Assembly: GCA_035518715.1 (NCBI GenBank)
Contig: DATIXJ010000040.1
Span: 1 to 45,284, forward strand
Direction: 5' to 3'
DNA length: 45,284 nucleotides
Origin: DATIXJ01 sp035518715
Lineage (GTDB): Bacteria; Bacteroidota; Ignavibacteria; UBA10030; SZUA-254
Positions 24,750-32,860 of the stretch are shown piece after piece. Within the stretch, counting starts at the first letter, position 1; each line of letters begins with the position of its first letter. The position numbers and the translations under genes are program-made. The notes beneath the pieces were generated by a model. It had not been told where the DNA came from. It searched no databases and was given only the letters and a program-made list of their open reading frames with translations.

Positions 24750-26228
24750 TCATTTGAGAAGAATCAGTTTTTTTGTTTCTGAATATGCCCCCGACTGAAC
24801 ACGATAGAAATAGATCCCGCTTGCATTTCCTGAGGCATCCCAGACCGCGGCATGCGAACCGCGGACCAGCCAGCCGCTCATGAGCTCTGCAACCTGTTCG
24901 CCGAGAACATTGTATACCCTCAGCGCAACGTGTCCGCTCTTCGGTAGAGAGAATTCGATTGTCGTTAGCGGATTAAAGGGATTCGGGTAATTCTGTTTGA
25001 GCTCAAACGAAGGGCCCTGTTCACCCCCTTTAACCTCGGTAATTCCGCCGTCTATCGCCCGATAGATGACCGCGGTATCTGACCACGAGCCGCCGCAGAT
25101 AAACGCGTTGAGAGAATCGGTGAATGTCGCGCCGATGAGGTCAGTAAATCCGGGGAGATCCTGAAAAGTCTCCTGCGACCATGAGGCGCCGCCGTCGGAC
25201 GTGCGCGCAACAAATGGCTTCACGCCCAGACCGATATCGCCGAAAACAATCCCCCGGTTTCCACCCCGGAGAAACTCATCTCTGCACGTAACGTCCGAGT
25301 CACCCGGAAATGGCAGTGGAATCCAGGATGCCCCTCCGTCCGAGGTCTTGAAGACCACTCCTCCATGAGGTGAGGCGGATATTCCCGAAACGTATCCTTC
25401 TGCTTCCGAGGAAAACGACACCCTCCAAAACGCATCCACGCTCGGGAACTCGATGCCCGCCCAGCTCTGTCCGCCATCGGTGGTGCGAACGATAATTCCA
25501 TGCACCATCCCGCCCTTGAAACTGTACCCTGCCGCACATCCATGCACAGAATCGACGAAGTTGATACTGTTCAATGCAACCACAGAATCGGGGATTGCCA
25601 TTTTCTGCCAGGTCGCCCCACCGTCAGTCGTTTTGAGAATCGTTTCCTCTCCGAAAGTCACAGCCGTATCTGCTGCAGCAAAACCGGTTGTGGGGGTCGG
25701 GAAGGAAATGTCAAGGATGTAGGAAACGCTTTGAGGAAGCGTTCCATAGGGCGACCAGCTCATTCCCATGTCTGTCGATCTCAGAATGTACCCCCGATGG
25801 ATCGCACCGGAGTCCATACCGAGCAGATGGAGATGCTCGCGGAAACCAAATGCGAGGGGTGCGGTCATGCTCCGCTGTTTTCTCATCGACGAGGGGAAGC
25901 TGTCCACCAGCCCGGTGACGTTGTAAGCGCCGGCAGCGTAGCCAACTGCAGGGCTGATCCATTGGAGTCCTATGATCGACCGGGATGAATCGGGGACCTG
26001 CGCGGACGTCCATGTCGTGCCGCCGTCGGTTGTGCGCACAATCCTTCCCGACCAGATGCCGGCTTTCGATCCCACGGCACAGCCGATGGAATCAGTTGCA
26101 AATCCGATTGAGTACAGGAATGTTGCGTCGCTGGAAACCTGCTGACGGACCCATTGCGCGTCAGTGCGCTCGTGTATCATGAAGCTGGCGCAAATCATTG
26201 CCGCCGGAATGAGCAAGGAGTATTTCAT
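24750..26228 (-). CDS. Secreted Ycf48/BNR-type beta-propeller with T9SS type A sorting domain
   Basis: This 492-residue protein has a signal peptide ending near TDAQ. Repeated BNR/Ycf48-type blades are clear: RTTDGGTTW, RSTDMGMSW, KTTDGGATW, RTTDGGQSW, KTSDGGASW, RTSDGGASW, each about 50-60 residues apart. This gives a six- or seven-bladed propeller like photosystem assembly factor Ycf48 and sialidase-like proteins. Here the context is surface display rather than photosynthesis. The C-terminus is a T9SS sorting domain (NYPNPFNPLTTIEFSLP, SGIYFYRVQ, KKLILLK). The gene starts 52 bases after the truncated lipoprotein gene ends. GGGGGAG lies only 2 bases before the ATG, which is unusually close. 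Confidence 0.92.
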   Translation of the reverse strand: MKYSLLIPAAMICASFMIHERTDAQWVRQQVSSDATFLYSIGFATDSIGCAVGSKAGIWSGRIVRTTDGGTTWTSAQVPDSSRSIIGLQWISPAVGYAAGAYNVTGLVDSFPSSMRKQRSMTAPLAFGFREHLHLLGMDSGAIHRGYILRSTDMGMSWSPYGTLPQSVSYILDISFPTPTTGFAAADTAVTFGEETILKTTDGGATWQKMAIPDSVVALNSINFVDSVHGCAAGYSFKGGMVHGIIVRTTDGGQSWAGIEFPSVDAFWRVSFSSEAEGYVSGISASPHGGVVFKTSDGGASWIPLPFPGDSDVTCRDEFLRGGNRGIVFGDIGLGVKPFVARTSDGGASWSQETFQDLPGFTDLIGATFTDSLNAFICGGSWSDTAVIYRAIDGGITEVKGGEQGPSFELKQNYPNPFNPLTTIEFSLPKSGHVALRVYNVLGEQVAELMSGWLVRGSHAAVWDASGNASGIYFYRVQSGAYSETKKLILLK

Positions 26229-26280
26229 GGCTCCCCCATTTCACATGGTAAATACGGATGAGGGCTGAAGCTTCGATTCC

Positions 26281-27147
26281 TCAGTTGAATGGATTAGGAT
26301 AGCTCTGGTACAGAGCATAAGTCTTCGGAACCACGATGGTCGTGCTGTCTGAGTAAATTCTTTTTGTCAATACCGGATAGTCTACACTGACACCCCGGGA
26401 TAACGGCTGCGGTGCGTTCCAGGGAAGAGTCACGTCATTTTCTCCACGATGAATATCAACTCGGTAGGTTTGAGAAAGATCTGCCGCGGTATCGACAAGG
26501 CATATTGCCACCGACGCGGGAATGGTGAAGGTCCCGAGGGCCTCCGGTCCTTCGTTTGACGTGAACACCATCGCGGGGAGATCGAATACATTCGGGAAAG
26601 AGAGAGGATCGGTGGCAACAACAATTCCCATGGAAGAAGTGTATCCGAGAACCGATGATGCAGGATCCGGCTGCCAGAGAACGGCATAGAGGGAATCCCG
26701 AAAAACCCCTGCTCTCAGCGTGCACTTCAACACCCGGCATCCTGCGTTGAGATGCACCGAAAGGGCAACACGATAGATTCCGGCCGGGTACTCACCCTCA
26801 ACAAGTGTGTCGAGGACGGTACCATTCAGTTCGGAGAGTAAGAGCTGTACAGACGATTGCACCGGGAGGGCATACCCCAAAGTGGCCGTGGAGAGCACTC
26901 CGGATTCTGCACGACCCCGAGCCTTACTGAGACCAGGCAGCCGAATCAAATTCCACGCGCTCACCCGCAATCCCGCAACTGCATTGTTGTTCCGGTCCCG
27001 GACACTTACCTGAAGATGAAACGCAGGGCCTTCATCTGTTGGACCGGACGGAATGATACATGAACTCGTGAAGACCACGCAGAACGCAACCGACAGGAAG
27101 ACCGTGAATCTCCCACGCTGCGGATATACCCGATCAAAACCGAACAT
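26281..27147 (-). CDS. Lipoprotein whose T9SS sorting domain stops inside the PNPFN motif
   Basis: ATG 27147 follows AAGGAG by 4 bases. A lipoprotein signal peptide ends in FTSSC (lipobox). The 288-residue protein has an immunoglobulin-like or carboxypeptidase-regulatory-like first domain (LQVSVRDRNNNAVAGLRVSAW), a second beta-rich domain, and then the linker KTYALYQSYPNPFN followed directly by TGA. In every other sorting domain here, PNPFN is followed by P and 65-80 more residues. The bases after the stop do not encode the missing part in the same frame. The tail was probably lost by deletion or mutation. As it carries a lipobox it may still reach the outer membrane without T9SS. Confidence 0.8.
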   Translation of the reverse strand: MFGFDRVYPQRGRFTVFLSVAFCVVFTSSCIIPSGPTDEGPAFHLQVSVRDRNNNAVAGLRVSAWNLIRLPGLSKARGRAESGVLSTATLGYALPVQSSVQLLLSELNGTVLDTLVEGEYPAGIYRVALSVHLNAGCRVLKCTLRAGVFRDSLYAVLWQPDPASSVLGYTSSMGIVVATDPLSFPNVFDLPAMVFTSNEGPEALGTFTIPASVAICLVDTAADLSQTYRVDIHRGENDVTLPWNAPQPLSRGVSVDYPVLTKRIYSDSTTIVVPKTYALYQSYPNPFN

Positions 27148-27379
27148 AGTGCTCCTTCTGGAAGAAAAAGGTCTGGTGTCTGAGATCATCCCAACTTTCA
27201 TTCACTTCGCATTATCATCAAGCCGGCGGTTTCCCATCAAGCAGATTGTATCAACTCATCAGCAGAACATATCGGTGATGAGAATGGGGATGATTGTCCC
27301 CGTTGATGGTGCAGTACACTTCATGTAAAAAGTAATGTGGAATAGAGCGAGTGGTAATCCGCAGCGACAAGAATGGCCG

Positions 27380-27994
27380 CTAGCTCTTCTTCCGATCCAT
27401 CACCCACACATTGTCATAATTTACCGACCTGCTTCTGAAGGATTCCTCCGCAATCAATGAAGCAGGCAAATCGGAGAGCCGGTACCGGACAATATTCGTG
27501 GCTTCGTCCTCTCCACGTATCAGTGTGGTATCAAAAACCAGAGTATCGGCATCCCAGAAGACGCGTCCCCGAATGCGGATCCCGGCCTGATCGAGAACGA
27601 GTTCTCTTCCATCTGTTACCAATTCGAGGGAAAGCGTATCACTTGCGTTTTCCCGGGTATGAGTCCGTGATAGACGGAACCCCGGTTCACGGTGATTGAT
27701 CACTATGGCCGTTGAGTCGGGCGGATCGATCTGGAGTGTGCTTTTTTCCGGATTGAATACCCAGACCCCCGTGAAATCCGGTTTCTTACGATCATCTGTA
27801 CGCAAGTCACCCACAAGATGATTTTCCGAAAATTTTATCTGGTATGAATGTTTGTGTCTCGTGTGAAGAACGGTTCCCCCGCACGCGATGGACTGGCAGG
27901 AATTTCGTAGGGCGTGATAAGCGAATATACGGGTTTCGGGGATTATTCTCAACGATGAGGGGAAAAGAGGAGCAGATTGCCGTGGAAACCGCAT
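27380..27994 (-). CDS. Hypothetical protein with lipocalin-like domain
   Basis: I recognise only a family pattern: DFTGVWVFNPEKSTLQ, then HREPGFRLSRTHTRE, a TDGRE turn and strands ending near RYRLSD. This is typical of the small beta-barrel proteins seen in Acidobacteria and Bacteroidota that read D-F-[ST]-G-x-W-x-x-x-x-x-K-S. The first 65 residues are not convincing as a protein and show no signal peptide. The true start may be the GTG in the VGDLRTDD stretch near 27813, which would give about 144 residues. It stands alone between the lipoprotein and TauE genes. No function can be given. Confidence 0.6.
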   Translation of the reverse strand: MRFPRQSAPLFPSSLRIIPETRIFAYHALRNSCQSIACGGTVLHTRHKHSYQIKFSENHLVGDLRTDDRKKPDFTGVWVFNPEKSTLQIDPPDSTAIVINHREPGFRLSRTHTRENASDTLSLELVTDGRELVLDQAGIRIRGRVFWDADTLVFDTTLIRGEDEATNIVRYRLSDLPASLIAEESFRSRSVNYDNVWVMDRKKS

Positions 27995-28015
27995 TTACAA
28001 AATAGAAAAGCAGAT

Positions 28016-28037
28016 GACGGAACGGTAAGACCCCGTC
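28016..28037 (-). terminator. Possible terminator after the TauE-family gene
   Basis: GACGG (28016-28020) pairs with CCGTC (28033-28037). On the minus strand it is followed by a T-rich stretch (ATCTGCTTTTCTATTTTG). The stem has only 5 bp, so this is a weak call based on position 10 bases after the stop. Confidence 0.3.
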
Positions 28038-28047
28038 CCATAATCTG

Positions 28048-28815
28048 TCAAAGCCGGAGTAGAAAGAACGCTCCCAGAGTGCTCAATGCAAGCCCATACC
28101 AGCGCTCGAGTTTCCCCGGTTTGGTATTGACTGCCAGTCTTGCGCCGAGGAAGGAACACGGCACAGATCCGAGCGCCATACATAACGTGACCATCCAGTC
28201 TATATGGCCAAGATACGCGTGAACGATCGTTCCGGGAAGTGCAAGCACCATGGATGCCGCGAGCGAGCAGGCGAATGCCTTCTTGATCGGCTGGTCCAGG
28301 ATCCGGGCATAACTCGGAGCCAGAAGAAATCCGCCGGAGTTAGCCAGCAATCCCGAAATAAGCCCGACACTTGTCGCAACCAGGACGAGCCGCAACTGCC
28401 AGTGTGACGGCCGGACCAGAGTAGCCGAATCATCCGGCCGTGATGAGCGGCCGCGTTCCCTGGGCGACAAGAGAAAACTCAGTCCGAATCCAAGCACCAT
28501 AATACCGGTGATGATCAGAAGCGGTGTCGCACCGGTATATTTCGTGAGGTACGACCCGACAATTGTTGCAGGGATTCCGAGGAAGACGCTCCACCGGACA
28601 ATCTGCCAGTCGAGGAGATTGGACTTCCAGTATTCCAGCGATGCAATGAACGTCCCCGGCACTGTAGCCGGCAATGGAGAGGCAACGGCAACGAATCCGG
28701 GGAGGCCGATGAGACTCAACATCGGCGTTGCGATTGCGCTTCCTCCTTTACCAAAGAGTCCACCAAGGAAGCCGACGATAATGCCTATGAAAAGCGCGCC
28801 ACCATACTGAACCAT
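28048..28815 (-). CDS. TauE/SafE family membrane transporter (sulfite/anion exporter type)
   Basis: This 255-residue protein has about eight membrane helices in two inverted halves, the layout of the TauE/SafE (DUF81) family. The first half has the conserved GFLGGLFGKGGSAIATPML, with a Gly-rich break and a Pro, then SPLPATVPGTFIASLEYWK. The second half has SGLLANSGGFLLAPSY. Family members move sulfite, sulfoacetate, sulfonates or other organic anions, and the substrate cannot be read. The charged loop between halves (SPRERGRSSRPDDS) faces the cytosol. ATG 28815 is preferred to GTG 28818; neither has a strong ribosome site. It lies 66 bases after the LysE gene on the same strand. Confidence 0.9.
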   Translation of the reverse strand: MVQYGGALFIGIIVGFLGGLFGKGGSAIATPMLSLIGLPGFVAVASPLPATVPGTFIASLEYWKSNLLDWQIVRWSVFLGIPATIVGSYLTKYTGATPLLIITGIMVLGFGLSFLLSPRERGRSSRPDDSATLVRPSHWQLRLVLVATSVGLISGLLANSGGFLLAPSYARILDQPIKKAFACSLAASMVLALPGTIVHAYLGHIDWMVTLCMALGSVPCSFLGARLAVNTKPGKLERWYGLALSTLGAFFLLRL

Positions 28816-28881
28816 CACGTCTTCAAATTACCAAATTGGAATGATATCCGCCAAGAACCTGGCTCTCCCGGCAGAGACTCG

Positions 28882-29514
28882 TTATCTGTTCGGGCTGAAC
28901 GCCATCCGCAGACCGAGACTCACAAGGACGATCCCGGTGATTTTTTCCTGCCATTCCCAGAATCGCGGATTCCTTTTCAGGAAGACTGTGGTCCTGCCGA
29001 TAAGATGTGCCACGATGATGAGAACAAATGTTCCCTGCACATCGAACCAGAGTCCGAGAGTCAAAAGTTGCAGCTTGACGTACGGCGATGCCGGGTTCAC
29101 AAACTGCGGGAGGAACGAGAGAAAAAAAATCGCCACCTTTGGGTTGAGGATATTGGTTGCCGCTCCCTGTCGGAAGAGCTTCATCCTTCCCGTGGACGGC
29201 ACGAACCTGATTTCCTCCGGCGTCCGTATTTTTCGGAACAGTGCGCGGCTACCGAGATAGACGAGGTACGCGGCGCCCACAAGTTTCACCGCCTCAAACA
29301 GCACTGCAGATCGCGCAATAATAATGGACAATCCCATGATGGCAGCCCCAATATGCACGAGACACCCGGCAAACACTCCCAGGGCAGAGACGATGCCTGC
29401 GTTCGTGCCCTGGGATACCGCTCGTGAAGCAACATAGATCATATCATTGCCCGGCGCCAGATTGAGAAGGAGCGCGGCAACGAAGAAGACAGGGATCTGA
29501 TTTGACGGGAACAT
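28882..29514 (-). CDS. LysE/RhtB family amino-acid exporter
   Basis: This 210-residue protein has about six membrane helices. The family's first-helix motif is present as LNLAPGNDMIYVASRAVSQG (usual form: TPGP-x-x), followed by SALGVFAGCLVHIGAA and KLVGAAYLVYLGSRALF. In the second half NPKVAIFFLSFLPQF is the standard LysE signature. These proteins export amino acids or related small molecules. The start is 10 bases after the stop of the T9SS gene at 29525, so the two are likely on one transcript even though their jobs look unrelated. Confidence 0.93.
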   Translation of the reverse strand: MFPSNQIPVFFVAALLLNLAPGNDMIYVASRAVSQGTNAGIVSALGVFAGCLVHIGAAIMGLSIIIARSAVLFEAVKLVGAAYLVYLGSRALFRKIRTPEEIRFVPSTGRMKLFRQGAATNILNPKVAIFFLSFLPQFVNPASPYVKLQLLTLGLWFDVQGTFVLIIVAHLIGRTTVFLKRNPRFWEWQEKITGIVLVSLGLRMAFSPNR

Positions 29515-29524
29515 CGGAAACCGC

Positions 29525-30961
29525 CTATTTAATCAGCACCATCTTCTTGACTTCCGTAAATCTTTTTCCCGAGTTGGTGAGCCCAACCGTTTCCAGTCGA
29601 TAGAAATAGACTCCGCTCGAGACAGCATTTCCGCCCCCGTTGGTTGAATTCCATTCGACCGTTTTGAACCCCGCGCTTTCGGTCCCATCTTCCAATACCT
29701 TCACTTCCTGACCGAGAGCATTGTAGATACGCAGGCTCACCCGCGCATCCACCGGCAAATCGTACCGGATCGTCGTGGTCGGATTGAACGGATTCGGATA
29801 ATTTTGATGCAAGGCAAACACTTTCGGCAGCTCGGCGGAGGAGTTGGGAGCCATCGTCAGGATCACACGACCTGTCTGCTGCTGGATCGTTATCTCGGAA
29901 TGATCGTTCATAGTCACCGGCTTTGCATCGATCACCAATGAGCTCCCATCCGGTATCTTTCCAAGTTTCCAGGTAACCTTGACCGGATATGTTGCCGCAG
30001 TCAGAGAAATGGGAACTTCCCGCTCCTTTCCTTCTTCTGCAACTTCCAGCATTCTTCCGGTTGCGTACCTGACATCCATCATGTCGCTCGGCGCAGGGGG
30101 AGGCAGTTCATAGAAATCGGGTTTCAGGTCGGTCCTCGATGTCGAGAAAAAGAGAACACCCTCGGTACCCGTTGCGTCAACAAAACTCAGATAGCCGATC
30201 CCATCCTGGCTCTTGACACCGGGGAGTATGTGACTGACGCCGGAACTTGCCTTTGCAGCAACAAGCGGATTGTTTTCCGGCGGCAAAATAACGGATCCGG
30301 TTCTGATGAACAGCTTTCCCGGCTGATTCACCTTCACCCAATATCCTTTGCCCGGTTTCAACGTATCCTCAATAAAGTAATTCGTTCCGAATCCGAAATA
30401 ATTGGAGATGATCGTTGTTCCAACGGGTGTCACATCCGAAATCAGGACAGGATACGACGGCGGACCGATCAGGTTCCATCCGGTGAGAACAGCCAGCGAT
30501 TCCTGGGCGAACGTTGTGCCGGCAAGTTCCGCAACAGCAGGAGTCGCAAATTTCACGAAATATCCCGATCCGGGGTGGAGGCCGAGGTTGAGAATATATG
30601 ACGATCCGTTGAAGTTGAAAGCCTGCGAGATTGCCGTCGGGAAGAGCGCGGTCTTATGCGTGTCGGCAACGGTAACCGGAAGTGCGAGAAGATTCCATCC
30701 GGTCGTGAGGGAAGCGCTGAATGTTGTGGACGCGCCGGAAATCATCCTCAATCCCGGAATGAATCCGCTCTCAAGAGTATCTCCTGTTCCAGCCATAAGC
30801 TGAACCGCCGGCTGGCCGATCGATGACTGAAGAACCAGGTTTCCCGAAGTTGAACTCCCGCCTCCGGCGTCGACAACGTGCCAAGGTTGAACGGTCTGCG
30901 CGAGCATTCCCCCGCCCATGAACCATATCATGCATATCGTTAGAGCAAGTTTCGTCTTCAT
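29525..30961 (-). CDS. T9SS type A secreted protein with duplicated GWN...GYWVK module
   Basis: ATG 30961 follows GAGGA by about 9 bases and opens a signal peptide ending at MLAQ. The 478-residue protein begins with a short beta domain (VVDAGGGSSTSGN, QSSIGQPAVQL, ESGFIPGLR) common in surface proteins of this group. Next comes a duplicated module with TTGWNLLALPV ... GYFVKF and LTGWNLIGPP ... GYWVKVNQPGKL. The same module occurs in the SBBP-propeller protein (13410-16343). The sorting domain reads NYPNPFNPTTTIRYDLP, SSGVYFYRLE and KKMVLIK. Its ligand is unknown. It lies just downstream of the S74 surface protein gene (29 bases). Confidence 0.9.
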   Translation of the reverse strand: MKTKLALTICMIWFMGGGMLAQTVQPWHVVDAGGGSSTSGNLVLQSSIGQPAVQLMAGTGDTLESGFIPGLRMISGASTTFSASLTTGWNLLALPVTVADTHKTALFPTAISQAFNFNGSSYILNLGLHPGSGYFVKFATPAVAELAGTTFAQESLAVLTGWNLIGPPSYPVLISDVTPVGTTIISNYFGFGTNYFIEDTLKPGKGYWVKVNQPGKLFIRTGSVILPPENNPLVAAKASSGVSHILPGVKSQDGIGYLSFVDATGTEGVLFFSTSRTDLKPDFYELPPPAPSDMMDVRYATGRMLEVAEEGKEREVPISLTAATYPVKVTWKLGKIPDGSSLVIDAKPVTMNDHSEITIQQQTGRVILTMAPNSSAELPKVFALHQNYPNPFNPTTTIRYDLPVDARVSLRIYNALGQEVKVLEDGTESAGFKTVEWNSTNGGGNAVSSGVYFYRLETVGLTNSGKRFTEVKKMVLIK

Positions 30962-30990
30962 GTTGGAGTTCCTCATAGAATGAGATCCGT

Positions 30991-32751
30991 TCACTTCTGT
31001 TCAAGCCGGGCGACTTTCGCCTGCAGCTCCTCGATGAGCTGCTGCTGTTCCTGAATGGCCTGAACAAGAATCGGAATCATCTCCATTGTTTTCACGCCTT
31101 TGTATTCCATTGCACCCCCGTTCGGGTTGCCTTTCGCATCCGTCTCGGGCGGTTGAGATGCGGTAACGACCAATTCCGGAAATACCTGTTCAAGTTCCTG
31201 AGCAACGAAGCCGTAATGTTCTCCGGGAGAGAAGCTGAATCGGCTGTACGCAGTATCCGACTTGAACGTATATGTGCGCGGCCTGATGCGCATGATCTTC
31301 TGCAAGGCGCCGGTGTAGTCGCTGATGTTTTCCTTGAACTTTGCGTCGGATGCATTGATGAGACTTCCCGTATACAGGAGGTTGCCGGCGAAATATCCTG
31401 CATAATTATTTGTGGTAGCCCCACCCGCCAGTGCGTAAACTCCGTATGCACTGGTTCCACCATAGCCATAAAAATACCCGCCTTCATTGCTGTTCGTGCC
31501 ATAAAAAGCAAGGCTTTGAGTGCCAATTCTGTCGGAGCTTGAACTTGTGATACTATTGACTGAAACCAGCAGACCAGAACCAGATACCGGTGTCTGATTA
31601 CTTATACGAGCAGCAAAACCGTTCACATCGTTACGAACATCCAATTCATAGACAGGAGCTGTTGTTCCAATACCGACGAAGCCGCCATTAGTAATGGACA
31701 TTCGATTGGAAAAAGATGTGTAGAAATCAAGACCATATTGGTTTCCACCCGACGTCCGTTTGGATGCGATGCCCTCGCCGCTGGAAAAACCAAAAGTCAG
31801 ACCGGGGGAATAGGTGCCGTCGTTGCTGTTGCTCCAGTCGACACCGAGAGCGCCGTTTCTATCCAGGCGCATTCTCTCCGCAAGATAGCCTGCCGAGTTC
31901 GATGTGTAGAAGCTCAATCTGGTTGGCATTGTTGTTGTGCTGGGAGTACTATCTACGACGCCCCAGATCGCAGCACCCGCCTGATACGGTAATCCGGGAC
32001 TGCCTCCATTATACCCGTCAAACTCAAGCTCTCCCAAATAGTTTTCATTCTGAACAGGCGTAGGTGACTCGAGTGTACCTCCAGATGCCGCGAAATGATG
32101 TATGGCGTAACTGCTGCCGGCAACACGCTGGGCAATGTCACTATTGAAGCCGTTCTCGTCGGCTAGATCAATCTTCAGCGAGCCAATTCCGCTGCTTTCC
32201 GGAGCCGTGCTACCGATGCCGAGGTTGCCGCTTTTATAATAGATATCGGCGCCATTGGTTCCCCAGGGACCCAGCGAATATGGGGAACTCGTGAGCTCCG
32301 AGCGCGGAGAAAATGTCACCGGATACGATGGCCCGGAAGGGCCGTTTGTCGCCGTCACCTGTACGAAATATGGTTTCGTAAATTGCAGACTCAGCGGGCT
32401 GACGGACCCGAGCTCGATGGAAAACGTTCCCCGGTGGACCGGTACTCCGGTATGAACCTCGGACCATTGAACGCTTCCGGCTGCAAGCGAGTCATAAAGA
32501 CCCACGGTAAGATCGTACGCACCGTCGGCCACGGGCGTTCCCCCCGAAGTCGTCAGCAGTCCCTGGTACGAAAGTTTCTGAGGTAACGAGACTGCGGTGG
32601 TCGAGAACAGCTTCGCGGGAGTCCGCTTCAAGAGATTGGATTTCACCGGACCTGGAACAATTTCAGATGATTCTTTCCGTGCAACCTGTCCGAAGGAGGT
32701 AGAAACAATCGCCAAAAGGCAACCGGCAAAGAACAGAATAGCATGTTTCAT
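30991..32751 (-). CDS. Secreted fibre-like surface protein with C-terminal S74 intramolecular chaperone domain
   Basis: ATG 32751 follows AGAGAGG by 5 bases and starts the signal peptide MKHAILFFAGCLLAIVSTS. Of 586 residues, the first 130 form a beta domain (LSYQGLLTTSGGTPVADGAY to SPRSELTSSPYSL) shared with the upstream gene. A long repetitive beta region with phage-tail-like motifs follows (GNLGIGSTAPESS, GGFVGIGTTAPVYELDV). The last 120 residues are the endosialidase-type chaperone (peptidase S74): NASDAKFKENISDY with the self-cleaving serine (S468), HYGFVAQELEQVFPELV, and an end helix EEQLQAKV-like coiled coil. In this family the chaperone helps a trimer fold, then cuts itself off. I expect a trimeric adhesin-like fibre. 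It has no T9SS tail. Confidence 0.88.
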   Translation of the reverse strand: MKHAILFFAGCLLAIVSTSFGQVARKESSEIVPGPVKSNLLKRTPAKLFSTTAVSLPQKLSYQGLLTTSGGTPVADGAYDLTVGLYDSLAAGSVQWSEVHTGVPVHRGTFSIELGSVSPLSLQFTKPYFVQVTATNGPSGPSYPVTFSPRSELTSSPYSLGPWGTNGADIYYKSGNLGIGSTAPESSGIGSLKIDLADENGFNSDIAQRVAGSSYAIHHFAASGGTLESPTPVQNENYLGELEFDGYNGGSPGLPYQAGAAIWGVVDSTPSTTTMPTRLSFYTSNSAGYLAERMRLDRNGALGVDWSNSNDGTYSPGLTFGFSSGEGIASKRTSGGNQYGLDFYTSFSNRMSITNGGFVGIGTTAPVYELDVRNDVNGFAARISNQTPVSGSGLLVSVNSITSSSSDRIGTQSLAFYGTNSNEGGYFYGYGGTSAYGVYALAGGATTNNYAGYFAGNLLYTGSLINASDAKFKENISDYTGALQKIMRIRPRTYTFKSDTAYSRFSFSPGEHYGFVAQELEQVFPELVVTASQPPETDAKGNPNGGAMEYKGVKTMEMIPILVQAIQEQQQLIEELQAKVARLEQK

Positions 32752-32860
32752 AACGACCTCTCTCATGATGAATAATGGTACGAGATAAGTACTGGTGATA
32801 TTCCCGAACTGGCTCCGACTTCTCCATTTCCAGCAGGAAGCGTGATGTTGCCGCCACATT

